DNA of 64,000 nucleotides from Chondrus crispus (taxonomy: Eukaryota > Rhodophyta > Florideophyceae > Gigartinales > Gigartinaceae), in contig NW_005179120.1 of NCBI RefSeq assembly GCF_000350225.1, forward strand, positions 466,060-530,059. The letters are read 5' to 3'. The notes below the pieces were generated by a model. That model was given only the letters and a program-made list of their open reading frames with translations. It ran no database searches and was not told the DNA's origin. Positions 1 through 10,476 of this stretch are shown here, in pieces (position 1 is the first letter of the stretch; each line of letters begins with the position of its first letter). The position numbers and the translations under genes were made by a program.

Positions 1-2714
1 CCTTCCAAGGCCTTTTGCACGGAGTTTGCATCTCCAGCCTCGTTGAGAATGGCATTCGCTGCCACCACTGCAGATTCCCAAGATAGCGTAAAGATTTCTT
101 CGTTAAACTCCCGATAACTCTCAATACTCGGAAGCGTCTTGTTCCCCATCTGCCTAAGCTGTTCGTCCCAATGAACATCCGTCAGAGCACCGATGCCAGC
201 TTCATCGCTCATTCTGATCTCTACTGCGGCAATAGAACGGTAGATGTCTGCCAAGAACCATTTCGGTAGATCCTCCCCATCATTTATCCCTCTGCTGTTG
301 CGCAAGAAATCTTCAAGGGTCATCTTCTTCCTGATTGAGTCGTTATGCTGGTCTGTATTCAACATGACGACTGAATAGCTCAAAACGTAGGCCGCATCTG
401 CGTTCTTCAAAACCCCCATACGATGCCGGTTTTCCATACAATTTTGAACATCTGAGTGTGCGGGTACGCTCTCAGTTTTCGCCGCGTTGATGTCTCCTCC
501 ACCTCGGGTATACCCGTTTGCAGTTTCCTTTGCCTCCGTCCCATGGTGCAGTGCCACTTCTTCAGTATTGCATGCCGAAACAGAAGGCTTGTTCTCCTCA
601 CAATATCTTTCCGCAAAGGACTGTACAATGCGATCAATTTTCTGAGCTTCACCAGGCAGCCGAAAGCTTTCCAGAAAAACCCGAAGTGACTCCGTAAATG
701 GTCTGCCCATGAATTGGAAGGTAGCAGTGTAATCTGCCAAGACACGACGTGACAATGCATCTGGTTCACCAATAACCACCCCTATTCTCTGCTTGTTCAA
801 GCCGGGAGTTTCACGCAAGAACCTCACTATTGATTGCACATCGGCCTCCAAGTCTTCCCTCACAGTGCCCAATTCTGAAGTTGTCGTACTGGCTAAACCG
901 TGCTCCTTCAACATTGCAAGTAATCTGGTTGCTTTTTCCAGTTTCTCTGACGAATTAAAAACCTTAGCAGCATGCTGCAGCTTTGCTTTTTGTTTTCGCA
1001 ATGCCCGGCTCTCTAACAAAAGTGTCCTGTCGCCGTCAGGTTGGTGGACAGATCCATCGGACTGGACCGTCAGTTGCTCGTTGATTGTGTCAATGATAGC
1101 GAGGATAGATTCCGCGCATAGCAACGCAGCCGCTCGTGAAAAGCGCGATGATTCAGCATTCGTGGCACCGGTCATAGTCGTGTCGTCATCGTCGCTATCT
1201 GCATCGGCCGTTGCGCTTGAAGTGTGATTCGCTCCGCTTGATGAAGCTCGTAAGCGTTTCGATCGTCGTCGAACTCGCCTCGCCTTTGCTGCGTACCCCA
1301 GCGCCTTCAGTAAAGGAGCGACAACATCATTGCGCTCGAGATCGCAGTCTGCAATCCTGTATACGACGCATAGTAATCCTGGCGATGACAGGAGTGCTGC
1401 TAGCGCTTCCAGTCCAATCTCACGGATAAACGGGTCAATCTCTACGAAACCGTGTACCACGCTTCCACCGCCGGCTGACGACATAGGAGTGCGCCCGTTT
1501 CCGTTCGCATTTTCTGCCACGCCGTTTGTATCTGACGGACGAGAGACCATAGGCAGTACGTTCTCGTATCCAGAAATGTAGAACGGGAAGACGCGTTCCA
1601 AAAGAGCTAGAAGAAACGGTCCACCGTCTTCCTGAAGCACGTAAACCATCTTCGTAGCCACAGTAAAGGCCGCTGAAATCGTAGAAGGTTGTGATTGAAA
1701 CATTCCGAGAGAGCGCAGGACCGCCCGTGAACATTGGCTCATGAGGAGGCGCTTCAGTGAAGGAAAGTTTCTAAACTTCGTTCCAGCCGACCCTAAGATT
1801 GCCGATAATAGCTGCATCCCCAAAGATCTTTCAGCATGGGAAGTCGCTTGCACCGGGTCTGACATGCGAGCACAGAGCTCCACAACTGCACCAACGATAT
1901 CGGCAGTCGCACGCCCATGCTGTGAAAAGGAATCCGTGTCTAACGAGAAGCCAAAGACAGGACTATTAACGCCGTCAACAAATAGAGGGGACAACTCTTT
2001 CCCAGTTTTGCGAGGCGCCTTGCTAGACTCGCAGATAGTGACAAGATTCTGGCCAATGGCCGTAAATATGTTGACCAAAGCGGCATCAGCAGTTCGCTTG
2101 AGAAGATCGGAACCACGACGACGACCGGCCGCAATTCGGAGGCACGCCTCAATAGCGCGCAAAATTGAAGCGTCAGAGAGGAGAGGAAGAGAGAGAGACG
2201 TCGCGATGCGAACTACGACTGCACAGATTCTGGCAAGTACAACCTCATCTGCCGCAGGGTCAGTGGCATCAAAACGACAGGCGGAAGCGGCGTCCATGAT
2301 CGAACTGAGAACCACTGAATATTGAGAGAGTGCTTGGTATTGGATGGCAAGGACAAGAAGACGCGTAGTGATTCTATCCAGCGAGAGCAAAGCCACACCC
2401 GTAATAATACCTGAAGCATCCCTCGACTTGACAACTTCGAGAAACGGGTCAAGGGCTGAAAGTAGCGCATCTGGGTGCACAAGCTGGCCTTTTGGAGGCA
2501 AGTTGAGGGAGTCCGGGGCTTCCGCACTCGGCGTTCCGCCTTTGACGACGTCACGCAAGGACTTAACCTCTTTGACGAGAGGATGCTCCGCTGGTTGGGA
2601 GGCTGCTGCAAATGAAAGAAGATAGCCAAATCGCCTGTTTTGTCGAAGAACGCTAAGTAACTCTCGAGCTTCCCCGAGCAAGGTGACGGAGAGGGGTATT
2701 TCTGAAGCTTCCAT
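1..2714 (-). CDS. GBF1/GNOM-type Sec7 ARF guanine-nucleotide exchange factor (C-terminus beyond window)
   Basis: Activates ARF GTPases at the Golgi/ER interface by GDP-GTP exchange, the family role in COPI coat recruitment. I read one open frame of about 904 codons from the ATG at 2712-2714 to the window edge, without an intron. Upstream the frame meets a TAG near 2.81 kb. An N-terminal DCB-like block includes DPFLEVVKSRDASG (about residues 82-95). A HUS-like region includes FVDGVNSPVFGFS and a long helical stretch. The Sec7 domain follows at about residues 625-900. Its catalytic glutamate is in FRLPGEAQKIDRI (E689), and the second Sec7 hallmark is SYSVVMLNTDQHND. About 60 poorly conserved residues are inserted between these two motifs, where GBF1 proteins are usually shorter. 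The HDS domains would lie left of base 1. Shorter frames on both strands here are shadows. Confidence 0.93.
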   Translation of the reverse strand, partial: MEASEIPLSVTLLGEARELLSVLRQNRRFGYLLSFAAASQPAEHPLVKEVKSLRDVVKGGTPSAEAPDSLNLPPKGQLVHPDALLSALDPFLEVVKSRDASGIITGVALLSLDRITTRLLVLAIQYQALSQYSVVLSSIMDAASACRFDATDPAADEVVLARICAVVVRIATSLSLPLLSDASILRAIEACLRIAAGRRRGSDLLKRTADAALVNIFTAIGQNLVTICESSKAPRKTGKELSPLFVDGVNSPVFGFSLDTDSFSQHGRATADIVGAVVELCARMSDPVQATSHAERSLGMQLLSAILGSAGTKFRNFPSLKRLLMSQCSRAVLRSLGMFQSQPSTISAAFTVATKMVYVLQEDGGPFLLALLERVFPFYISGYENVLPMVSRPSDTNGVAENANGNGRTPMSSAGGGSVVHGFVEIDPFIREIGLEALAALLSSPGLLCVVYRIADCDLERNDVVAPLLKALGYAAKARRVRRRSKRLRASSSGANHTSSATADADSDDDDTTMTGATNAESSRFSRAAALLCAESILAIIDTINEQLTVQSDGSVHQPDGDRTLLLESRALRKQKAKLQHAAKVFNSSEKLEKATRLLAMLKEHGLASTTTSELGTVREDLEADVQSIVRFLRETPGLNKQRIGVVIGEPDALSRRVLADYTATFQFMGRPFTESLRVFLESFRLPGEAQKIDRIVQSFAERYCEENKPSVSACNTEEVALHHGTEAKETANGYTRGGGDINAAKTESVPAHSDVQNCMENRHRMGVLKNADAAYVLSYSVVMLNTDQHNDSIRKKMTLEDFLRNSRGINDGEDLPKWFLADIYRSIAAVEIRMSDEAGIGALTDVHWDEQLRQMGNKTLPSIESYREFNEEIFTLSWESAVVAANAILNEAGDANSVQKALE

Positions 2715-3662
2715 GTTGGCGTGGGACGAGAAGTGCCTCCAAGTTTCGCGCTCCCCAATCAGATGTGGAACGTCGAGGGGCCTCGAGCAAGGGAGAAATT
2801 CCTATGCAATTGATGCAGGCAAGCTGCAACGGCGATTGTGGCTGCCCTGTGCCTCAAAACCGGGTCGACGGAATCGCGGTGGGGAACAAGTTGCGTTTTG
2901 TTGGCGATAGCCCTCGGGTCCAAACTCATGCGTGAAAGACGAGGCTGACAGCGCCCTTGTGGGGTGAGGCGGGGTAGAATTTGGAGCGCTAAACTCGTGT
3001 GAGCGTATATCTTTCATTCATACATTCCTGTTGCATTACAGAGAGCAATATCAATATTTTCCTATTTTATTTTAATTTTCCTCCACCAGGGCGAAGACAC
3101 GTGACATAAGTCTCAACCACGTCTAATCCGCAGTTCAGAGGCCCTCCAGATTTAGTACGGGTGCACTAAATTTAACAATTTACGCTTTCAATATTTTTTA
3201 AAATATGTTTGCTCAAAATTTTTTTTGCTTGCAGTGCCAGACCGCACACACGCAGTACACGTGGAACAAACACCTAGACAATAACAGGACGCCGTCGTCG
3301 TAGCCTGAGGTAAAGGAGTCCCCAGTTGGACATCACCGTCACAGGTTATGGGCCCCACGATACGCTAACCCACGCCCCCGAAACAACATTCTCGTTCACC
3401 ACCCTCCATACAATCTCGTCCATCTTCCTTCACTCGTCATCTTCATCACCGCATCCTCGCACTCCGAAACTATCCCCGATATCTCCATATCCACCCACCA
3501 CGGGTCAAAACGGCGACCCCTACCCCTCGCTCCCACCGCCACCAACGGCGACAATCCTTACTCGACGATCAATACACCACACAACAACTGTGGTACAACG
3601 CGCGCGTCACCGCATCCGACAACACCATCCCAAACGACACCACACAAAAGTCAATACCCCCC
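2715..3662. other. Intergenic stretch upstream of the ARF-GEF
   Basis: No convincing gene. The first part (2,715-3,010) is the presumed promoter and 5' leader of the ARF-GEF. From about 3,020 to 3,240 it becomes AT-rich with T and A runs. From about 3,400 it is C-rich, and the open frames there are low-complexity Pro/Thr/His strings. I see no TATA box I would defend. Confidence 0.5.
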
Positions 3663-3734
3663 ATGGATACAAAATTCCATGTATCTAAATTGGATCGCAA
3701 CAATCCACTGTTCTGGAAAATGGCCATTGAGTCC
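3663..3734 (+). pseudogene. Possible start of a retroelement gag-like ORF cut by element A
   Basis: An ATG at 3663 opens a frame with MDTKFHVSKLDRNNPLFWKM, the style of the N-terminus of copia-type gag proteins (a short lead into a Leu...Trp core). The frame runs straight into the LTR boundary at 3735. No continuation is visible on the far side of element A at 14,855. The identification rests on about 24 residues only, so it is weak. Confidence 0.3.
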
Positions 3735-4342
3735 TGTGGTACAACTCTCCTCAAACCCTAGCGGGCAAGAAGCTCGGAGGATGAGCCGAGGGAGCTCGCG
3801 ACGCGAGACGCGCGGCGCGCGGTTACCGAACGGTCGGAGTTGCGAAAAGGGAGTGGCACACTGGCCGGTTACGTGCAGTCGTCCCGACGTGCTAGATCGG
3901 AGACGACCGGTAACGGGTTAGAAGCCAACGCGCGAGAGAATACCGAAACGGCAGTACGTAGTTGCGAAAGGGAGGGGGGCAAGTCTGCCCCCCGTGTTTA
4001 CTGCGAGGACGGTGTCCAGGTCTTAACCCCTCAGAGGGACGCCCGGGACACCTGTCCAATACAGTACCTGTCACTTACTGTGGACCAGGTACTGTACGCG
4101 ATTGAAAATCTAGCGCCGTCATTACACCACCGCACGGATCCTCACACTACGCGCTTGCATTACACTGCGCGCGCATTATCCCCACACGGTTCCTTACACT
4201 ACACGTGTACCCAAGCGTACACCTGTCACTTGCTGCGCCCGTTCGGTAATCATACGTATTACACGTGGGCCACGGTGCCCCGTGCCCGCTGCGCGCGGCC
4301 GCTCCTACTGTACACCGACGGCCGATCGGTGGTTGTACCACA
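3735..4342 (-). repeat. 3' LTR of gypsy element A
   Basis: 608 bp with 10-bp perfect terminal inverted repeats (TGTGGTACAA / TTGTACCACA) and an almost identical direct copy at 14,247-14,854. The polypurine tract abuts its right edge, which fixes it as the 3' LTR of a minus-strand element. It contains a strong hairpin around 4,060-4,100 (CAGTACCTG ... CAGGTACTG). Open frames across the LTR are incidental. Confidence 0.95.
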
Positions 4343-4360
4343 GACCCCCTTCCTTATCTG
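4343..4360 (-). promoter_or_regulatory. Polypurine tract of element A
   Basis: Read on the minus strand this is CAGATAAGGAAGGGGGTC, directly followed by the TG of the LTR. A purine-rich tract at this place primes plus-strand DNA synthesis in LTR retroelements. It confirms the orientation of element A. Confidence 0.8.
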
Positions 4361-4497
4361 TCGCCACATCCTCGTGGCGACCACATTTTCTTCCCAGCGG
4401 TCCCCTCGATCTCTTCCACAACCTGTGCGTGCGATGACCTGACGGAAGCCTCTTCGCGCGGACGAGCACGCCTCGTGGCTCTTCACCGACCTGACGG

Positions 4498-4505
4498 TAT
4501 ATAAG
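4498..4505 (+). promoter_or_regulatory. TATA box upstream of the antisense gene of element A
   Basis: TATATAAG in otherwise GC-rich DNA, about 170 bp upstream of the ATG at 4671 and outside the LTR. Its position suits an independent plus-strand promoter for the antisense ORF. Inference from position and motif only. Confidence 0.5.
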
Positions 4506-4670
4506 TCGGGTATATCGTCCGATTCGGATAGCGCGGCTTCTGTCTCCTCCCACGCGAACCCCCCAGAACCACCAACTCCAACACAGCACTCCCCCACACT
4601 TCACCAACACTCCTCCATTCCTTCCCCAGACGACGACATTCCTTTATCCCAACTCTTCCCACGACCGACC

Positions 4671-6914
4671 ATGGACCACAGCAACACCCCCGTGGACGCG
4701 CTTCCGATCGGCGCGCCGTCGAGCCCCATAAGGGCTCCGGCGTTACCCGGGTCGACTCCCGCGTTTCAGCCGCAGCGCGCTCGCCGCGGCGGAACAGAGT
4801 CGACCACCAATTTGGCCGAGCCCGCGACGCGCTCGCGAGCTGATGCGTCCGATCCGGTCGCTGCGCCACCGATAGAAGAACGACCGACCTGGCCCTCGCC
4901 GCTGCCCTCCGAGGGCGTGGCTCCAAGGACGGTTGAGGCGGGTCCGGCGTACCCCGCGGTACTACCCCCGCCTCCCATGTCGCCGCTGCCTGCCGCGGGC
5001 ACGGCGTCGCCAAGAGCCGATTTCGGTACTGTGCGCGAGACGCTGGCACCGACGGCTGTCCTGCTCTCGCCGCGAGCCGAGCGGGGGTCGGCGCTATCGC
5101 TCGGGCGGGCCTTCACGACCCCCAGCGCGCCGAATTGGCTGAGAAGTGGCGTCAAGTCCGTCCGGTCGCTGCTGCCCGGGTCCTCGATGGACCACCGGCG
5201 GCGGCGAGCCCGGCGACGCGCTTCCGGTCGCAAGCCCCCGATGACGGTCGACGAATACGTGCGGCGCCGCCTCTTGGACTCGGCGCGATTCCAGGCAGTC
5301 CCTGCGAATCATGCCATCGTGACTCCGTCCGGGCGGGGTAGCGTGGCGCAGCAGAATCGGGCGGGCGCTTGGCAGGCCCGATGGCGACACGTGCCGTGCC
5401 GTACACCCGCCGCGGGTGGCAGCGACTTGCTCTACGTCCGGTGCGGTGGCGAGGAGCGGTACCACGTCACGCTCCTCAACCTATTCGGTCGGTACAGGCG
5501 CTACGATGGCGCCGTGCCGGACATCCGCTTGGTGGCCTTCCCGCGCCCTTTCGACAACTGGTACAGCATCGCGGACCGCGGCCGGTGGGGCGAGGACGCT
5601 GCGCGGGAGAGTCGGCTGCGCTGGCGCCGTGGAGATGACTTTTTCCATATGTGGCACAACACCGAGTTTTTCTCGGTGCCCAGCGCAGCGCGGCGAGGCC
5701 TGTATCCTTCGCTCCCTCCGGACTGGCCGGACCTCGAGGCACCGGAGCACCTTTGCGTGCCGACGCCGAGTGCGATGGCCTACGTCGCGGCGCATTGGTT
5801 GCCACGCGGTCGAGCGGAGTCAGCCGAAACGGAACGTACGCGCACGCTTGTGCGCGCGATCGTCTTGTCCGAATGGGCGGTGCTCGCGTTGTTGTGCTTC
5901 CTTCGGGCTGCCGGCGAGGGGTTGCCGTTCTTCACGAGGTGCCCCGACTCCCGGTTGGCTGCGAGGCGAGACGAGCCGCTCGGTGAGCGCGGCGTGCTCT
6001 TCCGCCTCTCGGTGGGGCTGATTGCCCTCATCCGTTCGGTCGGCGTCAAGGAAATCCTCGACGGTACCGCGTACGACGCGGCGCGCGCGGAACAGCTACT
6101 GACCTTCACGGCAAGTCTGGACTGGACCGGCCGGCCGGGCTTCGTATGGTTCAGCTGGGCCCGCGGCTGCGCGTTAGACATGCCGCTTTGGGTCAGCGAC
6201 GAAGCGGGCGCGGTCGGCGACGACGCAGCATACGGAACCGTTGAAGCAGAAGGCCTTTACAAGGCACCGGCCGATGACGGTGGTGGGTCCTCGCTCGCGA
6301 TCGCTGCCGATACAGTGGCGCCTGTCGCTACGCCCGCGCTACCCGCTCCCGGAGGGTCCACTCGTGTGGGCTCCATCCAGAGCGACTCGCCAAAGGGGGT
6401 CGCTCAGGAGCGGCGCGACTTAAGGCGTCCGGTCGGTGAGGCGGGATTTTCGGACCCACCCCCGGTCACTCAGCATATAAGCGCGGTGACCGGGGCCGAA
6501 ACCGTATCGCGACCAGCAACGATGCCGAAACCTCCCACAAGTCAACCGCTCGGTCGAGTTCCCCCGGAGCGCCTCCGGGAGGAGGCCGCGCTCGCGGCGC
6601 TGCAGTACGCTTGCTCCTTTGAGGGGGCGGACGCCCCCTCCTCGGTCGAGGCGGCGCTACTGCAGGCGCGCGATTGGATGCTCCGGGTTCGGCAGCTCGA
6701 GAAGACCGTCGCGGTGTTACAGGAATCCTCTGCCGCGGCGACGCGCGAGCGTGCCGAGCATCACGCAAAGTTGCGCTCCGTACAGGACGTCCTTGCGGTG
6801 GTGAGCCAACGCCTGGCGGCGCCCCCGATGTCTTCGTCGACAGTCGGGGCCTCGCGCCCCGCGCCCGACGACGTCGAACCGGCGCCCTCGGCGAAGCGCT
6901 CGCGCCACTTCTAG
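4671..6914 (+). CDS. Antisense accessory protein of gypsy element A, 747 residues, function unknown
   Basis: An intact ORF from ATG (4671) to TAG (6914) on the strand opposite gag-pol, between pol and the 3' LTR. I do not recognise the family. Residues 1-185 are Pro/Ala/Ser-rich. An Arg-rich stretch (about 165-190) follows. Residues about 195-505 look globular, with many Trp and Arg residues (FDNWYSIADRGRWG, DDFFHMWHNTEFF, LPPDWPDLE) and a hydrophobic helix near 400-415. Residues about 520-640 are again low complexity. Near 650-715 there is a coiled-coil-like segment (LQARDWMLRVRQLEKTVAVL). The C-terminus is basic (AKRSRHF), possibly a nuclear localisation signal. A TATA box lies 170 bp upstream and AATAAA 150 bp downstream, so it may be transcribed on its own. 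An intact 2.2-kb frame beside a broken pol suggests selection or youth. The high GC content makes long chance frames more likely, which lowers certainty. Confidence 0.65.
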   Translation: MDHSNTPVDALPIGAPSSPIRAPALPGSTPAFQPQRARRGGTESTTNLAEPATRSRADASDPVAAPPIEERPTWPSPLPSEGVAPRTVEAGPAYPAVLPPPPMSPLPAAGTASPRADFGTVRETLAPTAVLLSPRAERGSALSLGRAFTTPSAPNWLRSGVKSVRSLLPGSSMDHRRRRARRRASGRKPPMTVDEYVRRRLLDSARFQAVPANHAIVTPSGRGSVAQQNRAGAWQARWRHVPCRTPAAGGSDLLYVRCGGEERYHVTLLNLFGRYRRYDGAVPDIRLVAFPRPFDNWYSIADRGRWGEDAARESRLRWRRGDDFFHMWHNTEFFSVPSAARRGLYPSLPPDWPDLEAPEHLCVPTPSAMAYVAAHWLPRGRAESAETERTRTLVRAIVLSEWAVLALLCFLRAAGEGLPFFTRCPDSRLAARRDEPLGERGVLFRLSVGLIALIRSVGVKEILDGTAYDAARAEQLLTFTASLDWTGRPGFVWFSWARGCALDMPLWVSDEAGAVGDDAAYGTVEAEGLYKAPADDGGGSSLAIAADTVAPVATPALPAPGGSTRVGSIQSDSPKGVAQERRDLRRPVGEAGFSDPPPVTQHISAVTGAETVSRPATMPKPPTSQPLGRVPPERLREEAALAALQYACSFEGADAPSSVEAALLQARDWMLRVRQLEKTVAVLQESSAAATRERAEHHAKLRSVQDVLAVVSQRLAAPPMSSSTVGASRPAPDDVEPAPSAKRSRHF

Positions 6915-7033
6915 ACACCGGCTTGCCGAGCGTCTCCTCCCTTACGTAGTACAGTAGGGGCATTGCCCGGATTAAACGAAACCGATTATCGGTGCTCTTC
7001 TTCCTCGCCAACTTGCGCAATTAAATCGTACTT

Positions 7034-7080
7034 CGGGCTACGCTTCCCCCCCTCCTAAGGTAAATAAAAATCGTAGCCCG
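7034..7080. terminator. Hairpin with poly(A) signal between convergent genes
   Basis: A perfect 9-bp inverted repeat CGGGCTACG (7034-7042) / CGTAGCCCG (7072-7080) encloses AATAAA (7063-7068). It lies between the end of the plus-strand antisense gene (6914) and the end of the minus-strand pol (7273). It probably serves as 3'-end signal for the antisense transcript. Bidirectional use is a guess. Confidence 0.45.
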
Positions 7081-7272
7081 GTTCCGCGAACGGTATTGTA
7101 CGCGCGCGGGCGAGACGGAGCCGATGGCACCGACACTGGAAAACCGCAAATCGGACGGCTTTGGGCCGGAAACCATCGATGGACGTCGCCCCCTTGTCGG
7201 TTCGATCCTGTAGCGGTGCGCGTGCGAACACGAGCGTCCGAGCGGTTCGGTGTGAAGCCGCGAAGCGTCGCG

Positions 7273-10200
7273 TTATGCCTGCGTAGGTTCTCCGCGTTGG
7301 CGCGTGCGCCAATACCGATCGATAAACGGTTGCGGGAGCCCATCGGCGGGCTCATAGGTGTCGTCGGAAGCGGTATATCCATACCAGCGGACCTTGTACT
7401 GGATCCTGCCCCGCGCGGTACGGTGTCCGACGATGCGGTCAACGACGTACTCCGCGCTCGGGGCGGCTGCGGGGACTTCCGATTCGGTCGACGCTGCGAG
7501 GGTGACGATATCCCCCGGCCCGCGTGGCATCTTCGTCACGCGGTCGATGCTCACGCGATTCTCCACGCCGTCCTGTTCGATCAGGACCGTGGTGTCCGTA
7601 ACGGAGCGCACGCGAAATGGACCCTCTGTCTTGGGTAGAAGCTTGACAGAGAGGTCGTCCGTATCGGTCGGACTTCGCGCACGCGCGCGGCGCTCGACGC
7701 TTGTCAACGGACGTGGCGGGCGGTCCACGTACACGAAGTCGCCCGCCTTGACGACCGGCCGAAAGCGGACCTTCTTGTCGAAATTGTCCTTGTACCGCTT
7801 TTGCGAAGCGGTAAGTTTCATCCGTGCGCGGTCGAGAGCGTCGCGGAGCTTGCGCAGCGTGGCCCTCTTGTACTGTACCGGGGTACGCGGGTCCTCTAGA
7901 TGGGTCCCCGCGCCCTGCGGTACAGTTCCGGGAAGGATCAATCCAGACGGTGGCCGCATCAACACCAGGTCGAACGGAGTGGTCTCCGTCGACCGGTGGA
8001 CCTGCGTATTGTACGCGAAGGTCAGCGGCTGCACGTAGTTGTCCCAATCGCGCTGGTGCTCCTCCACGTAATGTCGGAGACGTTGCACCAGCGTGCGATT
8101 GAACCGTTCGGTTTGCCCATTCGTCTGGGGGTGGTAGGCCGTCGTGAGATAATGCCTCACCCCCAGGAGGGCGCATACCGCATCGAAGAATTTAGCACCG
8201 AACTGCGGACCGTTATCGGTGAGCACGTAGCGCGGCGCTCCGTAGACGTAGACCCAGTTGTCTAGGAACGCATTAGCGACGACCGAAGCGGTGGTAGTCC
8301 GTAGCGGTATGCTGCGCGTAAGCTTGAAAAACCGATCGGTAATAACCAGCACGTGTTGGTTCCCGTGCGCGGTCTTGGGCAGCGGGCCCAGGAGGTCCAT
8401 CGCGACAAACTCCATGGGGCCCGCCGCGGGGAACAGCTTGAGATCCTTCTGGTTCTTGACAGGCGTCCCGCGGGTAGCAGCGCACGACGCGCAGTTCCGT
8501 ACGGTCGCAAACGCATCGTTGGCCATGTGTGGCCAGTAGTACTCCCTTCGCAGGGTGTAGTACATGCGCGTTCCCCCCGGATGACCGGCTAACCTCGGAT
8601 GGTGTGCCAGGTACAGTACCCGGGGGCGTAACCGATTCGGTACCACGCGTTGTAGGGTCCCATCGAGCGGGGACTTCCTTACAAGGAAACCGTAGCGGTC
8701 GACGTCAAACTTAGAACTAGGCTCTCCGACCGTTTCGGCAGCGACGCGACAGAACGCGTCGTCCGCCTGCTCGCGTAGGAAATCCTCAACCGAGATGGAC
8801 GCCACGTCGCGTTCCTCGGGAGTTACCGCGAGCGCGTGAAATCCGTCCGGACGGTCTTGTGTCGGGTCCCAGTGCACCTTGTCCAGGAGGGGCTCGCTGC
8901 CTTCCTGCGACTGGACAACGAAGCACGGGACCTCGTCATCGACCGGAGCGGTGTCACCGCCGTCGGTGCGTAGGCGCGAGACGCCGTCCGCGAGTTGGTG
9001 CTTGACGCCCGGGCGGTACTGTACGTCGTAGTCGTACTCCGCCAAGCGTAGGCGCCAGCGTGCGAGCCGCCCGGAACTGTCCGCCAGATTGAGGACCCAG
9101 CGCAGGGCCTCATGATCTGTGCGGAGATTAAACGTGCTTCCGTACAGGTACGGCCGTAGCGTGAGAATGCTCCACACTACGGCCAAGCATTTCTTCTCGG
9201 TGGTCGTATAGTTGCGTTCCGCGTCTGTTAGCGCGCGGCTCCAGTATCCGATCGGTAGGCGACACCCGTCGGGCTGCTCCTGTAAAAGTGCGCAGCCCAC
9301 TTGGTGTCCGCACGCGTCGGTGTCCAGCGTGTACTTCTGATCGTAACGGGGCAACGCGAGAATTGGCGGTGACACGAGGCGCTTCTTCAGCGCCTCAAAT
9401 GTTTCGTATTCCGCATCGGATAGGACCCCGAACTCGAAGGGCTGATTTTTGCCGGTCTTCCGATTAAGCGGTGCGGCGATCTTCGCGAAGCCCTTGACGA
9501 ATCTCCTGTAGACATTACACATACCGAGAAAGGACCGTAGCTCCGTTTGGTTAGTTCGCGCGCGCGCCCGCTCGATCGCGACAACGTCACGACGCTCGAC
9601 CTCCAGCCGTCCCGGTCGGATAATATGACCCAGGTAGGTAACCGACGTATCGAAAAACGCGCACTTCGATAGTTTTAGCGATACGCCGGCGTCTTGTAGC
9701 AAGCGTAGTACCTCGCGCACGTGTTCCATATGTTCCGTAACGGTTCGCGAGTAGACAATGACGTCATCAAGGTAGACCAACGCGGTCTACCATTTCACGC
9801 GGGACAGGATGATGTCGACCGCTCGTTGAAATGTCGCGGGCGCGTTTTTGAGACCGAACGGCATGCGTAGAAAGCGGTAGAGGCCCGAATGCGACGCGAA
9901 CGTTGTTTTATCGCGGTCCTCCTCGGCGATCTCCACCTGCCAATACCCGCTATTACAGTCTAGCGTGGTAAAGACAGTGGCATCGCCGAGCGAGTCGATA
10001 CATTCGTCCATGCGCGGTAGTGGGTAGGAGTCGCGAACCGTAACGGCGTTTAGCTTGCGGTAGTCCACGCAGAACCGCATGGTTCCGTCCTTTTTAGGGA
10101 CGAAGACCACGGGGCTCGCCCACTCGGCCGATGTCGGTTCGATGACTCCCGCGCGCAGCATGCGGTCGATTTCCTTCTTCTCCTTCTCGCGCGCGATGGG

Positions 10201-10476
10201 TCCGGCTCGGTAGGGTGCTTGGTAGATCGGCTTCGCACCGGGCTTCAGCTCGATGCGATGCTTCGTAGCATCGATCTTACCCAAGTGGCCGGACCACATG
10301 TCCTTGAACTCGGACAGCATGTCCATAATTTCCGACCGGACGGTACTGTCTTCTGCACCAATATGGACGTCTTCTTCCCACGAGCGGGTCTTCTCCGCGT
10401 CCGTATCGGTCCGCTCATCCGCGTTAGCGGGATTTAATTCTGCCATCGTCCGTAACGGGTCCTTCTCGTCGCGCAC
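7273..10476 (-). pseudogene. pol: pol of element A: reverse transcriptase, RNase H, integrase, chromodomain (one internal TAG)
   Basis: Copies element RNA into DNA and inserts it. The reverse transcriptase has FCVDYRKLNAVT, the first catalytic Asp in TTLDCNSGYWQ, FLRMPFGLKNAPATFQR and, after the stop, [10 protein letters not shown]. RNase H shows [19 protein letters not shown] and RTDHEALRW. Integrase has the HHCC zinc domain (HHPRLAGH ... CASCA) and the DDE triad in [18 protein letters not shown] and NGQTERFN. A chromodomain ([11 protein letters not shown] ... YKVRWYGY) ends the protein, as in chromoviruses that target heterochromatin. An in-frame TAG at 9787-9789 sits at a Gln codon that element B keeps (RWQICLVYLDD), so it is a CAG-to-TAG nonsense change. 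Relative to gag this frame is 0, to protease +1. The 5' limit is uncertain because no ATG starts the frame at 10,476. Confidence 0.9.

Noticed and set aside
1741-2325. 194-codon plus-strand frame opposite the ARF-GEF
   Set aside because: Shadow of the conserved minus-strand Sec7 gene, whose domains are unmistakable.
3840-4442. 200-codon plus-strand frame across the LTR of element A (and the similar one at 14,352)
   Set aside because: It translates LTR sequence; the same frame in both LTR copies is explained by the repeat, not by a gene.
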